Source: Rhodoplanes tepidamans
Lineage (GTDB): Bacteria > Pseudomonadota > Alphaproteobacteria > Rhizobiales > Xanthobacteraceae
Direction of reading: 5' to 3'
DNA length: 64,000 bases
Assembly: GCF_030813915.1 (NCBI RefSeq)
Contig: NZ_JAUSUJ010000002.1
Coordinates: 341,634 to 405,633 of the forward strand
In this document: piece by piece, positions 29,608 to 39,466 of the stretch
Layout: each line of letters opens with the position of its first letter
How positions within the stretch are numbered: position 1 is the stretch's first letter
The notes under the pieces: model-generated
Databases searched by the model: none
Told to the model about the DNA's origin: nothing
Seen by the model: the letters and a program-made list of their open reading frames with translations, nothing else
Position numbers and translations under genes: made by a program

Positions 29608-32538
29608 ATGCACGCCCGCGCTGCGGAAGCCGCGCGGGCCCGAACGGAGACCCTCCTCTTGCGGGACTTGCGGGCGGCCCTTGCGGCGCTGGTGCTGGTC
29701 GGTTGCGCCCTTCTGGGGGTCGTCCCGGCGCACGCCGTGCAGGCGGTGAGCGTCCGCCCCGACGTGCCGGCCATCGATCTCACCGACGCGGTCGAGCGGC
29801 AGCAGACCGACGGCGACCGCGTGCAGGTGTCGACCGCGCCGGGCCCCGACGGCATCGTCCGCCGCGTCGAGGTGCGCTCGCGCGAGGGCGGCAGCAACTG
29901 GGCCGTGCTGGCGCTCGCCAACACCAGCGACGAGCAGTTCGACCGGCTGATCGTGGTGCCGCACTATCAGATGGTCGGCTCCGGCCTGCTGTGGCCCGAT
30001 CTCGGCCTCTCCCGCGTCGTCACCGTGACGCCGAGCGTCGGCGACCGTCCCGACCGCCAGGACAGCGCCACGGCCGACATCTTCCGCGTGACGCTCGATC
30101 CCGGTGCCGTCGTCACCTACGTGATCGAGCTGCGCACCGACCGGCTGCCGCAGATCTATCTGTGGGAGCCCGAGGCCTACAAGGACAAGATCAACTCCTT
30201 CACGCTGTACCACGGCATGGTGATCGGCATCGCCGGCCTGCTGGCGCTGTTCCTCACCATCCTGTTCGTCGTCAAGGGCAGCGTGATGTTCCCGGCCGCG
30301 GCGGCCCTCGCCTGGGCCGTGCTGGTCTATATCGGGGTCGACTTCGGCTTCTGGGGCAAGGTCTTCGACATGTCGGCCGGGGCCGAGCGGGTGTGGCGCG
30401 CCTGCGGCGAGGCGATCCTGGCCGCCACCCTCGTGGTGTTCCTGTTCGCCTATCTCAATCTCTCGCGCTGGCACGTCCGCTACGCCCACGTCACCATCGG
30501 CTGGCTCGCCGTGCTGGCGGCGCTGATCGCGGTGGCGCTGTGGGATCCGGCGATCGCCTCCGGGGTCGCCCGGCTGTCGCTCCTCATGGTGGCGACGCTC
30601 GGCCTCGGCCTCGTCCTCTATCTCTCGACCCACGGCTTCGACCGTGCCGTGCTGCTGATCCCGACCTGGCTCCTGCTGGTCGTCTGGGTGCTCGCCGCCG
30701 GCATGACCGTGTCGGGCGCCGTCACCAACGACATCGTCGGCCCGGCGCTGCTCGGCGGCCTGGTGCTGATCGTCATGCTGATCGGCTTCACCGTGATGCA
30801 GCACGCCTTCGCGGGCGGCGTGACGCAGGGCATCGTCTCCGACGTCGAGCGCCGCGCCCTCGCCCTCACCGGCGCCGGCGACCTGATCTGGGACTGGGAC
30901 GTCGCCACCGACAAGGTCTACACCAGCCCGGAGACCGAGCAGGCGCTCGGCCTCAAGCGCGGCACCCTCGACGGGCCGGCGGCGCAGTGGCTCGAGGTGC
31001 TGCATCAGCTCGACCGCGACCGCTTCCGCGCCGCCCTCGACAGCGCCGTCGAGCAGCGCCGCGGCCGGCTGGTGCAGGACTTCCGCCTGCGCACCTCCGA
31101 CGGCCACTATCTGTGGTTCACGCTGAAGGCGCGGCCGGTGGTCGGCTCCGACGGCGAGGTGGTGCGCCTCGTCGGCACGCTCACCGACGTCACCGAGTTC
31201 AAGACCGCCGAGGAGCGGCTGCTGCACGACGCCGTGCACGACAACCTCACCGGCCTGCCCAACCGCCAGCTCTTCCTCGACCGCCTGCAGGGCGTGTTCG
31301 CCTTCGCCAAGGCCGATCCGGCGATCCGGCCGACCGTGATGGTGATCGATCTCGACCGCTTCAAGCAGGTCAACGACTCGGTCGGCATGGCGGTCGGCGA
31401 CTCGATCCTGCTCACGCTGGCGCGCCGGCTCGGCCGGCTCCTGAAGCCGCAGGACACGCTGGCCCGCCTCGCCGGCGACCAGTTCGGCCTGATCCTCCTG
31501 TCGGAGCGGGAGTCGGGCCGCGTCATCGGCTTCGCCGAGACGATGCGCAAGACCATCAACGCGCCGATCACCTTCAACGACCGCGAGATCATCCTGACCG
31601 CGTCGATCGGCCTCGCGCTCTACGACGCGCAGGCGCCGCGCCCCGACGAGGTGCTCAAGGACGCCGAGCTCGCGATGTATCACGGCAAGCGGATCGGCGG
31701 CGACCGCATCGACATCTACAAGCCGGCGATGCGGGCCCGCAAGACCGACCGGCTCACCCTCGAATCGGAGCTGCGCCGCGCCCTGGAGCGCGAGGAGATC
31801 ACGCTTCTGTACCAGCCGATCGTCCGGCTGGAGGACCGCTCGGTGGCCGGCTTCGAGGCGCTGGCGCGCTGGGACCATCCCAAGATGGGGCGGCTGTCGC
31901 CGTCCGAGTTCATCTCGATCGCCGAGGAGATCGGCCTGATCGTCGATCTCGGCCTGTTCGCGCTGGAGCGCACCGCCCGCCAGCTCGCCATCTGGCAGCG
32001 CGCCGTGCCGACCCGCGTGCCGCTGTTCGCCAGCGTCAACGTGTCGTCGCGCCAGCTGCTTCGCCACGACCTGATCCACGACCTGCGCACCGTGATGGCG
32101 CGCTCCGGCCTGATGCGCGGCAGCCTCAAGCTGGAGATGACCGAGAGCCTGGTGATGGAGAATCCCGAGCTCGCCGCGCAGATCCTGCACCGGATCAAGG
32201 AGCTCGGCGCCGGCCTCGCGCTCGACGACTTCGGCACCGGCCACTCCTCGCTCGCCTATCTGCAGCGCTTCCCGTTCGACACCATCAAGATCGACAAGTC
32301 GTTCGTGCGCACCACCGCGAAGGGCACCCGGCCCGTGCTCCTGCGCTCGATCATCGGGCTCGCCCACGACCTCGGCATGGAGGTGGTGGCGGAAGGCGCC
32401 GAGACCGATTCGGACGCCGTCGAGCTCTATCAGCTCGGCTGCGAATACGTGCAGGGCTACGTGTTCGGCGAGCCGATGCCGGCCGAGGCCGCCCGCGAGC
32501 TCCTGATCGGCGACCGCCTCGCCCTGGCGCGCGGCTGA
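29608..32538 (+). CDS. Membrane sensor with PAS, degenerate GGDEF and EAL domains
   Basis: The 976-residue protein has a signal-like N-terminus and a periplasmic domain to about residue 200. About seven membrane helices (about 205-410) follow, then a PAS domain (about 420-535), a GGDEF domain (about 540-710) and an EAL domain (about 720-970). The GGDEF signature is AGDQF, so cyclase activity is unlikely. The EAL domain keeps FEALARW, MTESL, LDDFGTGHSSL, IKIDKSF and AEGAETDSDA, so it should degrade c-di-GMP under control of a membrane or periplasmic signal. The ATG at 29608 is the first plausible start. A TTG further in, before LRDLRAALAAL, is an alternative. Confidence 0.9.
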   Translation: MHARAAEAARARTETLLLRDLRAALAALVLVGCALLGVVPAHAVQAVSVRPDVPAIDLTDAVERQQTDGDRVQVSTAPGPDGIVRRVEVRSREGGSNWAVLALANTSDEQFDRLIVVPHYQMVGSGLLWPDLGLSRVVTVTPSVGDRPDRQDSATADIFRVTLDPGAVVTYVIELRTDRLPQIYLWEPEAYKDKINSFTLYHGMVIGIAGLLALFLTILFVVKGSVMFPAAAALAWAVLVYIGVDFGFWGKVFDMSAGAERVWRACGEAILAATLVVFLFAYLNLSRWHVRYAHVTIGWLAVLAALIAVALWDPAIASGVARLSLLMVATLGLGLVLYLSTHGFDRAVLLIPTWLLLVVWVLAAGMTVSGAVTNDIVGPALLGGLVLIVMLIGFTVMQHAFAGGVTQGIVSDVERRALALTGAGDLIWDWDVATDKVYTSPETEQALGLKRGTLDGPAAQWLEVLHQLDRDRFRAALDSAVEQRRGRLVQDFRLRTSDGHYLWFTLKARPVVGSDGEVVRLVGTLTDVTEFKTAEERLLHDAVHDNLTGLPNRQLFLDRLQGVFAFAKADPAIRPTVMVIDLDRFKQVNDSVGMAVGDSILLTLARRLGRLLKPQDTLARLAGDQFGLILLSERESGRVIGFAETMRKTINAPITFNDREIILTASIGLALYDAQAPRPDEVLKDAELAMYHGKRIGGDRIDIYKPAMRARKTDRLTLESELRRALEREEITLLYQPIVRLEDRSVAGFEALARWDHPKMGRLSPSEFISIAEEIGLIVDLGLFALERTARQLAIWQRAVPTRVPLFASVNVSSRQLLRHDLIHDLRTVMARSGLMRGSLKLEMTESLVMENPELAAQILHRIKELGAGLALDDFGTGHSSLAYLQRFPFDTIKIDKSFVRTTAKGTRPVLLRSIIGLAHDLGMEVVAEGAETDSDAVELYQLGCEYVQGYVFGEPMPAEAARELLIGDRLALARG

Positions 32539-32584
32539 CGCGGGTCACGCCGCGTCTATGGCGGTTCGGCAGGCCCCCTCTTGT

Positions 32585-32759
32585 CCCTCTCCCCTCGCGG
32601 GAGAGGGTGCCCTCGCGGAACGCGAGGGCGGGTGAGGGGGCGTGCCACGATTCCCGAATCTGCGGAGGCCCCCCTCACGCGTCTCGCCGCTGCGCGGCGA
32701 GCCACCCTCTTGTCGAGCACTCTTGTCGCGCAAGCGCGCGACCCGCGAGGGGAGAGGGT
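32585..32759. repeat. Intergenic palindromic repeat, CCCTCTCCC family
   Basis: A long copy starting CCCTCTCCCCTCGCGGGAGAGGG and ending CCGCGAGGGGAGAGGG, with GGTGAGGGGGCGTGCCACGA and CCCCCCTCACGCGTCTCGCC inside. The inner GCGCGCGACC arm is lengthened by CTTGTCGAGCACTCTTGTCGCG. It lies between convergent genes. Confidence 0.8.
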
Positions 32760-32792
32760 CGAGCGACGTGCGACAGCCGTTCCGCCCGACCG

Positions 32793-33713
32793 TTACGTCT
32801 GCGCCGTCGCCGCGACGGCGGCGTCGAGATTCGTCACCAGGTTCGGCGCCAGCCGGAGGGCGGCGGCGAGCCGGGCCAGGAACGCGGTCTCGGCGGCGTT
32901 GTCCGGATTGATGGCGAGACGGGCCGCCGCGTAGACCTGCGCGCCGACCGCCGGCGACGTCGCCTGCGCGGCGAGCGCCTCCACGGGCAGCGGCTTGGCG
33001 AACGCGTCCACCAGGAAGGCCGTCGCGTCCGCGTCGAGCCCGGCCCTGGCGAGCCCGCCGACGATCTGGGTCCGCTCGGCCTCGTCGAGCACGCCGTCGG
33101 CCGCCGCCGCGGCGATCATGGCATGGACCATCAGCAGCGCAGTCGCCTGGTCGGCCGCCGGGTCGGCGGTCTCGCCGAACGGGGTGCGGTCGGGGGCCGG
33201 CTCGACGCCGCCGCCGAGATCGACGAGCGGCCGGCCGGCCTTGTAGCTCTCCAGCGCCCGGTAGGCGAGGCCGCCGATCATCGCGAGGCCGCCGAGCCTG
33301 GCCGCCGCGGCGGCGACGCCGCGGCCCGCCCCGGTGCCGAGCAGCAGCGCCGCGAGGCCGCCGATCGCCGCGCCGGTGCCCAGCGGGTTGCGGCCGGCGA
33401 TCTCCCGTGCCCTGGCCCACAGGTCGCCGGCGCTCGTCCCGGTCGCCTCCGTGAGGGCCTGATCCGCCTTGGCGGCGATGCCGGTCCCGGCCTCGACATC
33501 GCGGGCGGCCGCGCGGACGCCCGTCGCGGCGGCGCCGAGGATCTGCCCGACCACGCTGGCGAAGCTGCCGGTCCCGACCGGCGCACCGCCGGCGGCCTCG
33601 CGCATCCCGGCCTTCAGGTCGCTCGCGGCCTGCCCGAGCACGCCGCCGAGCCGGTCGGCGGCACCCTGCGGGGCTCCGCCCAGGATCGTATCGAGGATCG
33701 TCTTCGAATCCAT
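32793..33713 (-). CDS. DUF533/TerB-like inner-membrane protein
   Basis: The 306-residue product begins MDSKTILDTILGG and has a hydrophobic middle part (GTGAAIGGLAALLLGTGAGRG and LGGLAMIGGLAYRAL). It ends with a TerB-like helical domain that contains MVHAMIAAAAADGVLDEAERTQI, a calcium-binding-like acidic turn, and LAINPDNAAETAFLARLAAAL. This layout is the DUF533 (YebE-like) family, tied in some bacteria to envelope stress. The ATG at 33713 has AGGAG upstream. It stands alone. Confidence 0.82.
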   Translation of the reverse strand: MDSKTILDTILGGAPQGAADRLGGVLGQAASDLKAGMREAAGGAPVGTGSFASVVGQILGAAATGVRAAARDVEAGTGIAAKADQALTEATGTSAGDLWARAREIAGRNPLGTGAAIGGLAALLLGTGAGRGVAAAAARLGGLAMIGGLAYRALESYKAGRPLVDLGGGVEPAPDRTPFGETADPAADQATALLMVHAMIAAAAADGVLDEAERTQIVGGLARAGLDADATAFLVDAFAKPLPVEALAAQATSPAVGAQVYAAARLAINPDNAAETAFLARLAAALRLAPNLVTNLDAAVAATAQT

Positions 33714-34242
33714 GGTCACAATCTCCTGTCGCGAGGGACGGGAACGCCCTGCGAAAAAGGCCGGTCGTCCGGCGGGGCCCGCGCGGGATGATCCGTCGGA
33801 GCCGGCGGCGCGCCGGAAAATCGGGCGCGCCGGTATGATTGTATAAGAAACTCGGGCCGCCGCGCCATGCGGGCCGGGGGGCGTTCCCCCATCGGCGGCG
33901 GCGTACCGGGTGCTGCCTTCGCGCCATGGCATGCACACGGCGTGCGCCGCGCATCCGGACCGTCATGCGCGGGCTCGACCCGCGCATCCGTCACGCTTCG
34001 CAGGCAGTCTTGCTTTTTCGATGCGGACGGATCGCCGGGCCGAGCCGACGATGACGTCGACCGGACACGACGCACTGAATTCGCCGGCGTTTTCGAGATC
34101 CGGGCATGCCCCGGCGCCTTCGCCGAGCACGACGCCCGAGAGGCTGACGCGCGAGACGCTTCGGATCTCGAGTCAGCGCCCTTGGGGCGGCCCGGCGCTG
34201 TTTCCATCGCGCCGGAACACACGCGGCTCCGTCGCGCCCGTC
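33714..34242. other. Gene-free stretch between DUF533 and yqgE
   Basis: This 529 bp stretch contains a palindromic repeat (33961-34055) and an A/T-rich TTCTTATACAATCATACC segment on the minus strand near 33830-33850, which may hold the DUF533 promoter. The open frames through it have shadow-type composition and no family similarity that I can see. Confidence 0.5.
33961..34055. repeat. Intergenic palindromic repeat, CGTCATGCGCGGGCTC family
   Basis: CGTCATGCGCGGGCTCGACCCGCGCATCCG forms a hairpin on the left, and a weaker CGGATCGCCGGGCCGAGCCGACGATGACG pairs with the outer sequence on the right. It resembles the element at 6085-6176. Confidence 0.65.
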
Positions 34243-34863
34243 TCAGGCGTGTCCGGATTCGCTCGACAGCATGCCGGGCGGGATGCCGATCTTCTCCAGC
34301 GCGCGATCGTACTTGCGGTCGGTGTCGGCGCCGAAGACGAGGTCGGGGTCGGCCGTGCAGTGCAGCCACCCGTTGGCCTGGATCTCGGTCTCCAGCTGCC
34401 CGGGCGCCCAGCCCGCATAGCCGAGCGCCAGCACGGCCGAGAGCGGACCGTCGCCGCGCGCGATCGCCTTCAAAATGTCCAGGGTCGCGGTCAGGCAGAT
34501 GCCGTCGTCGATCGGCAGGGTCGAGTTCTCGATGAAGAAGTCGGCCGAGTGGAGGACGAAGCCGCGGCCGGTCTCGACCGGCCCGCCGCGCAGCACCTTC
34601 ACCGAGCCGGCACGCGGCGGCAGGATGATCAGATCGGAGGCCGGAATGACCTCGAGCTGCACCAGCAGATCCGCGAAGTTGATGTTCGGGGCCGGCTGGT
34701 TGACGATGATGCCCATGGCCCCTTCCGACGAATGGGCGCACACGTAGATGAGGCTTCGGGCGAAACGCTCGTCGCGCATGCTCGGCATGGCGATCAGCAT
34801 CTGTCCGTCGAGATAGCCCCGTTTGGGCTCGCGCTCCTGGGCGATCTTCCGTGCGGCTTTCAT
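34243..34863 (-). CDS. yqgE: YqgE/AlgH family protein
   Basis: The 206-residue protein shows the YqgE signatures [55 protein letters not shown] and [14 protein letters not shown]. The family is conserved but its biochemical role is unclear (AlgH in Pseudomonas was linked to alginate control). The start at ATG 34863 gives a short basic N-terminus before GYLDGQ; the ribosome site is weak. It is divergent from the DsbD-N-like gene, an arrangement common in alphaproteobacteria. Confidence 0.92.
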   Translation of the reverse strand: MKAARKIAQEREPKRGYLDGQMLIAMPSMRDERFARSLIYVCAHSSEGAMGIIVNQPAPNINFADLLVQLEVIPASDLIILPPRAGSVKVLRGGPVETGRGFVLHSADFFIENSTLPIDDGICLTATLDILKAIARGDGPLSAVLALGYAGWAPGQLETEIQANGWLHCTADPDLVFGADTDRKYDRALEKIGIPPGMLSSESGHA

Positions 34864-35035
34864 CTCGGCAAGACTACTCCGAGCGGTCCGGGTTGGGCAA
34901 CGCGTGTCGCGACCGGGAAGGGTGCGGCCGCTTCTCGCCGGACGTGCGGCTCCGGCCGGAGCCGGGCCCGTTCGGCCGCCCCGAAGCGCCGTGCGACACG
35001 CCGGACACAGCATACGTCGACCGGGAGACCGAGTG

Positions 35036-35926
35036 ATGAACGAACCGACATTGCGGCGTTTCGCCTCCCTGCTGCTGCTCGCGGCGCTCGCCGTCGCGGC
35101 GGCCCCGGCGGCGGCCGGGCCGTCCGCATCGGGCTCCGCATCGGCCTCCGGATCGGCCTCCGGATCGGCCTCGGCGTGGACCGGCGACGCGCGCTCCGCC
35201 GTCCGCCTCGTCGGCGGAACGCCGGGGCCGGGCACGCCGTTCCTGTCGGCCGGCATCGAGATTCGGCTGGCGCCGGGCTGGAAGACCTACTGGCGGTACC
35301 CCGGTGACTCGGGCGTGCCGCCGCGCTTCGACTTCTCCGGCTCCACCAATGTGCGGGCCGCCACGGTGCGCTGGCCGGCGCCCAAGCGATTCGAGGACGG
35401 CGGCGGCATGGCGATCGGCTATTCGGACCGGGTGGTGTTCCCGGTGACGGTGGAGCGGGCCGACCCGTCGCGTCCGGCGACCCTCGCGGTCGCGCTCGAC
35501 TACGCCATCTGCGAGCGGCTGTGCGTGCCGGTCAGCGGCCGCGCCACATTGACGCTGCCGGCCGAGGCGGCCGAGGCGGCCGCCGTGGAGGCCGCGACGG
35601 CGCGGGTGCCGGTGCCGGCGGCGGTCGGCGCCGCCGGGGCGCTGGCGGTGCGCTCGGTCCGGGTCGACGGCGCCTGGCCGAAGCCGCGCGTCGTCGTCGC
35701 CGTGGCGGCGCCGTCCGGCACCACCCCGGACCTGTTCGCCGAGGGCCCCGGCGAGGACTGGGCGCTGCCGCTGCCCGAGCCGATCGGCGAGGGCCCCGAC
35801 GGCACCCGCCTGTTCGGCTTCACGGTCGACGGGGTTCCGCCCGGCGTCGATCCCCGCGGCGCCACCGTGACGCTGACGGCGGTCGCCGGCGAGGCCGCCG
35901 TCGAGGTGCGGGCAACACTCGATTGA
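35036..35926 (+). CDS. Secreted DsbD N-terminal-domain-like protein
   Basis: The 296-residue product has a signal peptide ([17 protein letters not shown]) and a Ser/Ala/Gly-rich linker made by a 12 bp tandem repeat. It then has a domain with [35 protein letters not shown] and the cysteine pair of [14 protein letters not shown]. This is the DsbD-alpha/ScsB-type immunoglobulin-like domain found alone in many Hyphomicrobiales next to yqgE. It may pass electrons to periplasmic thiol proteins, but without the membrane domain its partner is unknown. The start is ATG 35036. Confidence 0.78.
   Translation: MNEPTLRRFASLLLLAALAVAAAPAAAGPSASGSASASGSASGSASAWTGDARSAVRLVGGTPGPGTPFLSAGIEIRLAPGWKTYWRYPGDSGVPPRFDFSGSTNVRAATVRWPAPKRFEDGGGMAIGYSDRVVFPVTVERADPSRPATLAVALDYAICERLCVPVSGRATLTLPAEAAEAAAVEAATARVPVPAAVGAAGALAVRSVRVDGAWPKPRVVVAVAAPSGTTPDLFAEGPGEDWALPLPEPIGEGPDGTRLFGFTVDGVPPGVDPRGATVTLTAVAGEAAVEVRATLD
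35126..35173 (+). repeat. In-frame tandem repeat, 12 bp x 4, in the DsbD-N-like gene
   Basis: Four units close to GCATCGGCCTCC encode repeated Ser-Ala-Ser-Gly residues just after the signal peptide. The unit length is a multiple of three, so expansion or loss would change only the linker length. Confidence 0.9.
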
Positions 35927-36090
35927 CGGTACTCCGGGCCGGGGCTTGCGCGTGGTCGCACGATTGTTTCAATGCGCGGCGCAAGGATGGGGCGCCGGCG
36001 GCCGTGCGGCCCGGCGTTCCATCACCCCCCCACGTCGTCCGGACCGGCCGCGGCCGGGGGCCGGACCGTCAACACAGCGTGAGAGACACC

Positions 36091-36576
36091 ATGCCCATCC
36101 AGGTCGGCGATCGCATCCCCGAGGCCCAGTTCCGCGTCATCACGGCGGGCGGACCGGCCTGGGTCACCACCGACGAGATCTTCAAGGGCAAGACCGTGGT
36201 GCTGTTCGCGGTGCCGGGCGCCTTCACGCCCACCTGCCACAACAACCACCTGCCGGGCTTCCTCAAGCACGCCGACGCGATCAAGGCGAAGGGCGTCGAC
36301 ACCATCGCGGTGACCGCGGTGAACGACGCCTTCGTGATGAACGAGTGGAAGAAGGCGACCGGCGCCGACGGCAAGATCGAGTTCCTGGCCGACGGCAACG
36401 GCGACTTCGCCAAGGCGATCGACATGACCATGGACATCAGCGCCGGCGGCCTCGGCCTGCGCTCCAAGCGCTACGCCATGCTGGTCGAGGACGGCGTGGT
36501 GAAGCGCCTGTCGGTCGAGCAGGAGGCCGGCAAGGCCGAGCTGTCGAGCGCCGACGCGCTCTTGGCGGCGATGTAG
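36091..36576 (+). CDS. Peroxiredoxin, Prx5/AhpE-like (redoxin)
   Basis: The 161-residue protein belongs to the Prx5 subfamily. It shows IQVGDRIPEAQFRV, the peroxidatic Cys in PGAFTPTCHNNHLPGF, VNDAFVMNEWKKAT and RYAMLVEDGVVK. No second cysteine typical of a resolving residue is seen, so it may work as a 1-Cys enzyme using glutathione or glutaredoxin. It would detoxify peroxides in the cytosol. It lies alone upstream of a palindromic repeat. Confidence 0.92.
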   Translation: MPIQVGDRIPEAQFRVITAGGPAWVTTDEIFKGKTVVLFAVPGAFTPTCHNNHLPGFLKHADAIKAKGVDTIAVTAVNDAFVMNEWKKATGADGKIEFLADGNGDFAKAIDMTMDISAGGLGLRSKRYAMLVEDGVVKRLSVEQEAGKAELSSADALLAAM

Positions 36577-36628
36577 GGCGGCACTGTCGGGGCGCATCCG
36601 CGCCCTATCGCCTCGCGGTTCCAGCGGT

Positions 36629-36661
36629 CCCTCCCCCTCTTGTGGGGGAGGGACAGGGAGG
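36629..36661. repeat. Short copy of the CCCTCCCCC-TTGTGGGGGAGGG repeat
   Basis: CCCTCCCCCTCTTGTGGGGGAGGGACAGGGAGGG matches part of the element at 17283-17373. It lies between convergent peroxiredoxin and rnhA genes and could terminate either transcript, although the hairpin has no U-tract. Confidence 0.65.
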
Positions 36662-36711
36662 GGGCGAGCCGCCAAGCTGACGCTCCGATGGCGGTGGCCG
36701 TGAGCGAAGTC

Positions 36712-37191
36712 TCACCCCCGCTCCGCCCGCTGGGCGGCGCGCATCTCGGCGATCGCCTCGCGGGCGAGCTCGTCGGCGCGCTCGTTGAGGTCGTGGCCGG
36801 CGTGGCCCTTCACCCAGTGCCAGGCGACGTCGTGGCGGCGGATCGCCTCGTCGAGGCGCTGCCACAGGTCGACGTTCTTCACCGGCTTCCGGTCGGCCGT
36901 CTTCCAGCCGTTGCGCTTCCAGCCGTGGATCCAGCCGGTGATGCCCTGGCGCAGATACTGGCTGTCGGTGTGCAGGTCGACCGCGCAGGCGCGCGTGAGC
37001 GTCTCCAGCGCGACGATCGCCGCCATCAGCTCCATGCGGTTGTTGGTGGTCAGCGGCTCGGCGCCCTTGAGCTCGCGCCGGCGGCCGTCCCATTCCAGGA
37101 TGGCGCCGAAGCCGCCCGGCCCGGGATTGCCCGAGCAGGCGCCGTCGGTGTGGATGGTCACGCGCTTTCCCGCCGCGCCGGTGTCGCTCAC
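36712..37191 (-). CDS. rnhA: Ribonuclease HI
   Basis: RNase HI cuts the RNA strand of RNA-DNA hybrids. The 159-residue protein has the four acidic catalytic positions in [36 protein letters not shown] and [10 protein letters not shown], plus the WVKGHAGH segment. The start is taken as GTG 37191, which gives the usual SDTG-type beginning and has AGGGA upstream; the much longer open frame is not family-like. It follows thrB by 23 bases and is likely in one operon with ispH and thrB. Confidence 0.93.
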   Translation of the reverse strand: MSDTGAAGKRVTIHTDGACSGNPGPGGFGAILEWDGRRRELKGAEPLTTNNRMELMAAIVALETLTRACAVDLHTDSQYLRQGITGWIHGWKRNGWKTADRKPVKNVDLWQRLDEAIRRHDVAWHWVKGHAGHDLNERADELAREAIAEMRAAQRAERG

Positions 37192-37214
37192 GCTGGTCGA
37201 TCCCTGCCGGCCGG

Positions 37215-38183
37215 TCACGCCGCGTCGATGCCGTAGTCGCGGGCGGCGCCGACGGTCTGGTGGAAGCGGAGCTTGCGGTAGTATTCGAGCGGGTCCTTGC
37301 GCCGCACCAGCGCGCCCGGCGGCACCGCGAACCAGTCGTAGAGCCGGGTCAGCAGGAACCGCATCGCCGCGCCGCGGCACAGCGCCGGCAGGGCGGCGTG
37401 CTCGTCCGCCGCCAGCGGCCGCACCCGCACGTAGCCGTCGAGCAGGGCCCGCCCCTTGGTGACGTTGTAGGCGCCGTCCGGCTCGAAGCACCAGGCGTTC
37501 AGGCAGATCGCCACGTCGTAGGCGAGCGTGTCCGTGCAGGCGAAGTAGAAGTCGATCAGGCCCGACACCCGGTCGCCCAGGAAGAACACGTTGTCGGGAA
37601 ACAGGTCGGCGTGGATGACGCCGCGCGGCAGCCCGTCCGGCCAGCCGGATTCGAGCGCGGCGAGCGCCGTCTCGATCGCCTCGGCGAGCCCCGGCGTCAC
37701 CTCGTCGGCGCGCGCCCGGGCGGCCTCGAACAGCGGCCGCCAGCCGTCGACCGACAGGGCGTTGCGGCGCTGCATGGAAAAGTCGCGGCCGGCCAGGTGC
37801 AGGGCGGCCAGCGCGCCGCCGAGCGCGTGGCAGTGCGCGACGGTCGGCCGCCGCACCCACATGCCGTCCAGGAAGGTGACGATCGCGGCGGGGCGGCCGG
37901 CGAGGCGGCCGAGCGCCGTGCCGGCGCGGGTCTTCACCGGCTGCGGGCAGGTCAGGCCGCGCGCCGCGAGGTGCTCCATCAGGCCGAGGAAGAACGGCAG
38001 GTCGGCTTCCGCCACCCGCTTCTCGTACAGCGTCAGGATGAAATGGCCGCGCGAGGTGTGCAGCAGGAAGTTCGAGTTCTCGACGCCCTCGGCGATCCCC
38101 TTGCAGGAGAGGAGCTCGCCGAGTTCGTAGTCGAGGAGATACGCCTGCAGCTCGTCGGCCGTGACGTCGGTGTAGACGGCCAT
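37215..38183 (-). CDS. thrB: Homoserine kinase, ThrB type 2 (APH fold)
   Basis: The 322-residue protein has the aminoglycoside-phosphotransferase-like fold used by alphaproteobacterial homoserine kinases. It starts [22 protein letters not shown], with [13 protein letters not shown] at the nucleotide site and the catalytic [13 protein letters not shown] followed by [10 protein letters not shown]. It phosphorylates L-homoserine in threonine synthesis. The ATG at 38183 is preceded by GGGGGTGGG. It lies 90 bases after ispH, and the ispH-thrB-rnhA order is conserved in the group. Confidence 0.93.
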   Translation of the reverse strand: MAVYTDVTADELQAYLLDYELGELLSCKGIAEGVENSNFLLHTSRGHFILTLYEKRVAEADLPFFLGLMEHLAARGLTCPQPVKTRAGTALGRLAGRPAAIVTFLDGMWVRRPTVAHCHALGGALAALHLAGRDFSMQRRNALSVDGWRPLFEAARARADEVTPGLAEAIETALAALESGWPDGLPRGVIHADLFPDNVFFLGDRVSGLIDFYFACTDTLAYDVAICLNAWCFEPDGAYNVTKGRALLDGYVRVRPLAADEHAALPALCRGAAMRFLLTRLYDWFAVPPGALVRRKDPLEYYRKLRFHQTVGAARDYGIDAA

Positions 38184-38273
38184 CCCACCCCCAAAGAGCA
38201 TCGTCCGGCGACGTGGATCCGGTTCGCCGCGGACGATGCGCCCCTCACAAAAGGACGGCCTCCGGGCCGGCCG

Positions 38274-39293
38274 CTACTCGGCGGCCGTGTCGGAGGCCTT
38301 GTCGAGTTCCCGGAGCTGCCGCGGCAGCGGGAAGAACATGCTTTCGGTGGCCCCCGACACCGTCTCCACCGTGACGGCGAAGCGGGTCGCGAACGCGTCG
38401 ATGATCTCCTCGACCACCACCTCGGGCGCCGAGGCGCCGGCGGTGAGGCCGAGGGTGCGGATGCCGTCGAGCTTCGACCAGTCGATCCCGTCGGCGCGGT
38501 CGACCAGCTGCGCGTGCGGGCAGCCGTTGCGCTCGGCCACCTCCTGCAGGCGCTTGGAGTTCGACGAGTTCGGCGAGCCCACCACGATCAGGGCGTCGAC
38601 CCGCGGCGCCACCGCCTTCACGGCCTCCTGCCGGTTGGTGGTGGCGTAGCAGATGTCCTCCTTGTGGGGCGCCGTGATCTGCGGGAAGCGCCGCTGCAGC
38701 GCCGCGATGATCCCGGTGCAGTCGTCGATCGACAGCGTCGTCTGCGTCACATAGGCGAGGTTGGCCGGGTCGCGCGGCGTGAACCGCTCGACGTCGGCGA
38801 CCGTCTCGATCAGCGTCATGGCGCCGGGCGGCAGCTGCCCCATGGTGCCTTCCACTTCGGGGTGACCGGCATGGCCGATCAGCACGATCTCGCGGCCGCG
38901 CTTGAAGTGGACCTCGGCCTCGCGATGCACCTTGGAGACCAGCGGGCAGGTCGCGTCGAGGGCGAAGAAGTTGCGCTTGGCGGCGCTCTCCGGCACCGAC
39001 TTCGGCACGCCGTGGGCCGAGAACACCACCGGCGCGTCGGTGTCCGGGATCTCGTCGAGCTCCTCGACGAAGATCGCGCCCTTCTTCTTCAGACTCTCGA
39101 CCACGTAGCGGTTGTGGACGATCTCGTGGCGCACATAGACCGGGGGGCCGTACAGCGCCAGCGCCCGCTCGACCGTGTCGACGGCCCGCACCACCCCGGC
39201 GCAGAAGCCGCGCGGCGAGCACAGCAGGATCGCGAGAGGCGGCTTGCCGGCGACGTCGGGGGCGGGCGTCATGGCTGGTCCCTGGCTCGTCAT
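38274..39293 (-). CDS. ispH: 4-hydroxy-3-methylbut-2-enyl diphosphate reductase
   Basis: IspH is the iron-sulfur enzyme of the last step of the MEP isoprenoid pathway. The 339-residue protein has the three cluster cysteines in [27 protein letters not shown] and [13 protein letters not shown], plus [15 protein letters not shown] and [11 protein letters not shown]. The start at ATG 39293 is supported by GAGGAGACTTC directly upstream; a second ATG (39272) lies seven codons in. The divergent trcR gene shares its upstream region. Confidence 0.96.
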   Translation of the reverse strand: MTSQGPAMTPAPDVAGKPPLAILLCSPRGFCAGVVRAVDTVERALALYGPPVYVRHEIVHNRYVVESLKKKGAIFVEELDEIPDTDAPVVFSAHGVPKSVPESAAKRNFFALDATCPLVSKVHREAEVHFKRGREIVLIGHAGHPEVEGTMGQLPPGAMTLIETVADVERFTPRDPANLAYVTQTTLSIDDCTGIIAALQRRFPQITAPHKEDICYATTNRQEAVKAVAPRVDALIVVGSPNSSNSKRLQEVAERNGCPHAQLVDRADGIDWSKLDGIRTLGLTAGASAPEVVVEEIIDAFATRFAVTVETVSGATESMFFPLPRQLRELDKASDTAAE

Positions 39294-39356
39294 GAAGTCT
39301 CCTCGTCCGTCGGTTTGGCCTCCCCCCGGAGCCCTGTCAAGCAGGCCCCGGGCGGG

Positions 39357-39385
39357 TTGCGTCGGCCCTGTCGTCTCGACTATAT
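39357..39385 (+). promoter_or_regulatory. Putative sigma-70 promoter of trcR
   Basis: TTGCGT at 39357-39362 and CTATAT at 39380-39385 are 17 bases apart. The -10 is a perfect match to the alphaproteobacterial CTATAT form. The start site would be near 39392, giving a leader of about 75 bases that includes the palindrome at 39401. Confidence 0.6.
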
Positions 39386-39400
39386 AAGGATCGAATTCCG

Positions 39401-39416
39401 TCATTTCCTGAAATGA
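39401..39416. promoter_or_regulatory. Perfect palindrome in the trcR leader
   Basis: TCATTTC-CT-GAAATGA is a perfect inverted repeat with seven-base arms and a two-base centre, about ten bases after the predicted trcR start site. The very short centre favours a dimeric repressor operator over an RNA hairpin. The regulator is unknown. Confidence 0.45.
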
Positions 39417-39466
39417 CACAGGCTTCGCCTCCGGGGGGCGGGCGAGGCCGCAGAGGAGCTTTACCC

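Noticed and set aside
29301..33791. Very long open frame on the plus strand
   Set aside because: It runs out of frame through the PAS/GGDEF/EAL gene and a repeat with an Arg/Ala-rich composition typical of shadow frames in G+C-rich DNA.
33910..35307. Plus-strand frame across yqgE
   Set aside because: It overlaps the well-supported yqgE on the other strand and a palindromic repeat, and has no family similarity.
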